From the NCBI GenBank assembly GCA_902530745.1, contig CACABO010000001.1:62001-126000 (forward strand): a DNA stretch of 64,000 nt. The letters run 5' to 3'. The stretch is from an uncultured Alphaproteobacteria bacterium. GTDB lineage: Bacteria; Pseudomonadota; Alphaproteobacteria; HIMB59. Shown here one piece after another: positions 62,695-64,000 of this stretch (positions within the stretch are counted from its first letter, which is position 1; each line of letters begins with the position of its first letter). The notes below the pieces were generated by a model, which saw only the letters and a program-made list of their open reading frames with translations, was not told the DNA's origin and did no database searches. The translations under genes and the position numbers were made by a program.

Positions 62695-64000
62695 AGAGAT
62701 TATATAAATCTTCAACTTTCTTATCAAAATATGAATATCTTAATAATTCTTATGATGTTTCAAAGGTTGATGCTCAATTAATACTTAACCACTACAAAAG
62801 TAATATAAAAAAATATTTTAATTCCTCTACAACTAACTTTCTCAATATAAATACACTTAAAAATGAGCTTATTTATTTAATTTTTATATCAATTCATCAA
62901 AATTTAATTTCTCAGTCTAATGGATCAAGATTGTGGTCTGTTTTATGCAAAAATATTTTAAGTAAAATCATTAATATCAATCTATACAGATCATTTAATA
63001 ATAGTTTAAAAAAATATTATTTTATTCTAGGTATGGGCAAAATTGGCGTAAGAGATTTAAATTTTGCCTCTGATATCGATATAATCATATTCTATGACTC
63101 CAAAAATAGTCCTATTTCCCTCCAAGATTTTAATAAATCTATAAAGAAAACCATTAGTGACATATCGAATATTTCTGAGTCTTTTTTTCATAAAATAGAT
63201 TTAAGGTTACGACCAGATTTTGGTGATTCATTAATTATATCTGATATGGATCAAGCAATTAATTATTATACTTCAGTAGGCAGAAATTGGGAGAGATTAG
63301 CATTTCATAGATCAAGTTTTTTGTGTGGCGATATTCAAAAATATTTCTCATTTAAGGAAGCAATAAAAAGTTTTCTATTTAGAAGAACATTTGACTATTA
63401 CGCTATAGATGAAATTAAAAAGCTTTTTGCCTCCAGTAATTCTGAACAAAAGCTAGATATAAAAAATTCTTATGGCTTTATTCGATCTTGTGAAAATATA
63501 ATACATTTTAACCAACTTCTTTGGTCTGGAAAAATAAATTCTCTTAAAGAGAGCAATATTCATAAATTACTTATAAATTTAAAAAAACATGAAAATATAA
63601 TTCCAAAAAATGACTTAAAAAATATAATAGAGGCATATTATTACTTCCGTAAAATTGAGAATTATTTACATATAAAAAAGAATACTTTTCAGAATATAAT
63701 TAACTCTAATGAAACCTATTTAAATGCAGTATTAGATAACTTTTCAAACAAATTAGAGAAGCATAAATCTGAAATTCAAACAATATATCAGCGTTTATTT
63801 TTCCCTAAAATAAATAGAGAAAGTTTACGACGTGATAAATTTAATGAGTCTAGCCAAAAAATTATTGATAGTCTTCTAAAACGAGCTGGGAACATCAATA
63901 GTTCAGAAACAGTAAAAAATGATTATTTAGAGTCTATTTCAAGTCTCATAAATATTTTATCAAAACATAATAAACGAGATGATCTAATTATAAAATTTGA
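62685..64000 (+). CDS. glnE: Glutamine synthetase adenylyltransferase GlnE (3' end outside window)
   Basis: The ORF is missing from the track because it runs off the right edge; about 438 codons are visible. The nucleotidyltransferase signature LGMGKIGVRDLNFASDIDII appears near residue 115, followed by DLRLRPDFGDSLI and the helical region RNWERLAFHRSSF, as in GlnE. The likely start is TTG at 62685 with AGAGG 8 bases upstream, overlapping the dus stop by 10 bases. The part before the signature is about 115 residues, shorter than in enterobacterial GlnE. It modifies classical glutamine synthetase; none with a true GlnA signature is in the window. Confidence 0.85.
   Translation, partial: MELERLYKSSTFLSKYEYLNNSYDVSKVDAQLILNHYKSNIKKYFNSSTTNFLNINTLKNELIYLIFISIHQNLISQSNGSRLWSVLCKNILSKIININLYRSFNNSLKKYYFILGMGKIGVRDLNFASDIDIIIFYDSKNSPISLQDFNKSIKKTISDISNISESFFHKIDLRLRPDFGDSLIISDMDQAINYYTSVGRNWERLAFHRSSFLCGDIQKYFSFKEAIKSFLFRRTFDYYAIDEIKKLFASSNSEQKLDIKNSYGFIRSCENIIHFNQLLWSGKINSLKESNIHKLLINLKKHENIIPKNDLKNIIEAYYYFRKIENYLHIKKNTFQNIINSNETYLNAVLDNFSNKLEKHKSEIQTIYQRLFFPKINRESLRRDKFNESSQKIIDSLLKRAGNINSSETVKNDYLESISSLINILSKHNKRDDLIIKF

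Overview
The window looks like a piece of a streamlined, AT-rich marine alphaproteobacterium of the SAR11 or HIMB59/AEGEAN-169 type. This is an inference from gene content, very short or overlapping gene junctions, Lys/Asn/Ile-rich proteins, frequent TTG starts, and the combination of HMP-type thiamine salvage with glycine betaine, trimethylamine and methylamine catabolism. With the two edge genes and three small ORFs missing from the ORF track included, no gap exceeds about 235 bases. I saw no tRNA, rRNA, CRISPR array, insertion sequence or phage gene.

Layout. 1-3.5 kb: thiamine salvage operon (SSS transporter cut by the left edge, thiM, thiE, thiD). 3.6-4.5 kb: cold shock protein and a DjlA-like co-chaperone. 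4.6-15.2 kb: glycine betaine and electron-transfer block, with a BHMT-like methyltransferase, a choline-kinase-like protein, a dimethylglycine/sarcosine dehydrogenase, EtfB, EtfA, ETF-quinone oxidoreductase and a DmdC-like acyl-CoA dehydrogenase; a Nudix hydrolase and an unknown protein are interspersed. 15.2-16.3 kb: alanine racemase. 16.4-25.5 kb: TMAO/TMA block, with TMAO ABC transporter tmoXWV, TMAO demethylase tdm, a GcvT-like protein and, on the other strand, TMA monooxygenase tmm plus a tiny membrane protein. 25.7-33.7 kb: mgdABCD (SoxBDAG-like N-methylglutamate dehydrogenase) followed by mgsABC (N-methylglutamate synthase). 33.8-41.1 kb: an IclR regulator, then a second module made of a DadA-like FAD oxidoreductase, a GlnT-like glutamine synthetase homologue, a second GlxBCD trio and a Lys-rich small protein. 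41.2-48.4 kb: gmaS with an unknown partner, a divergent Amt-family channel with small membrane proteins, a class I glutamine amidotransferase, a third glutamine-synthetase-like ligase and a MetX-like hydrolase. 48.4-64 kb: housekeeping genes (tyrS, anmK, hydrolase, mnmA, sufBCDS-sufT-sufA, two EamA transporters, thrS, hisI, dus, and the start of glnE, which runs off the right edge).

How it fits together. TMA is oxidised to TMAO by Tmm, or TMAO is imported by TmoXWV. Tdm cleaves TMAO to dimethylamine and formaldehyde. Monomethylamine is ligated to glutamate by GmaS, rearranged to N-methylglutamate by MgsABC, and oxidised by MgdABCD to glutamate and a C1 unit carried on folate. An oxygenase for the dimethylamine step is not visible here. 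BHMT yields dimethylglycine, which the DMGDH-type enzyme demethylates, with electrons likely passing through ETF and ETF-QO to the quinone pool.

The most interesting signal is a repeated palindrome, close to TGTTTCATATTATGGAACA, upstream of mgdA, iclR, the second (dadA-glnT-glxBCD) module and, in a degenerate form, tmoX. It suggests one IclR regulon controlling both the methylamine route and an undescribed parallel gamma-glutamyl-amine route.
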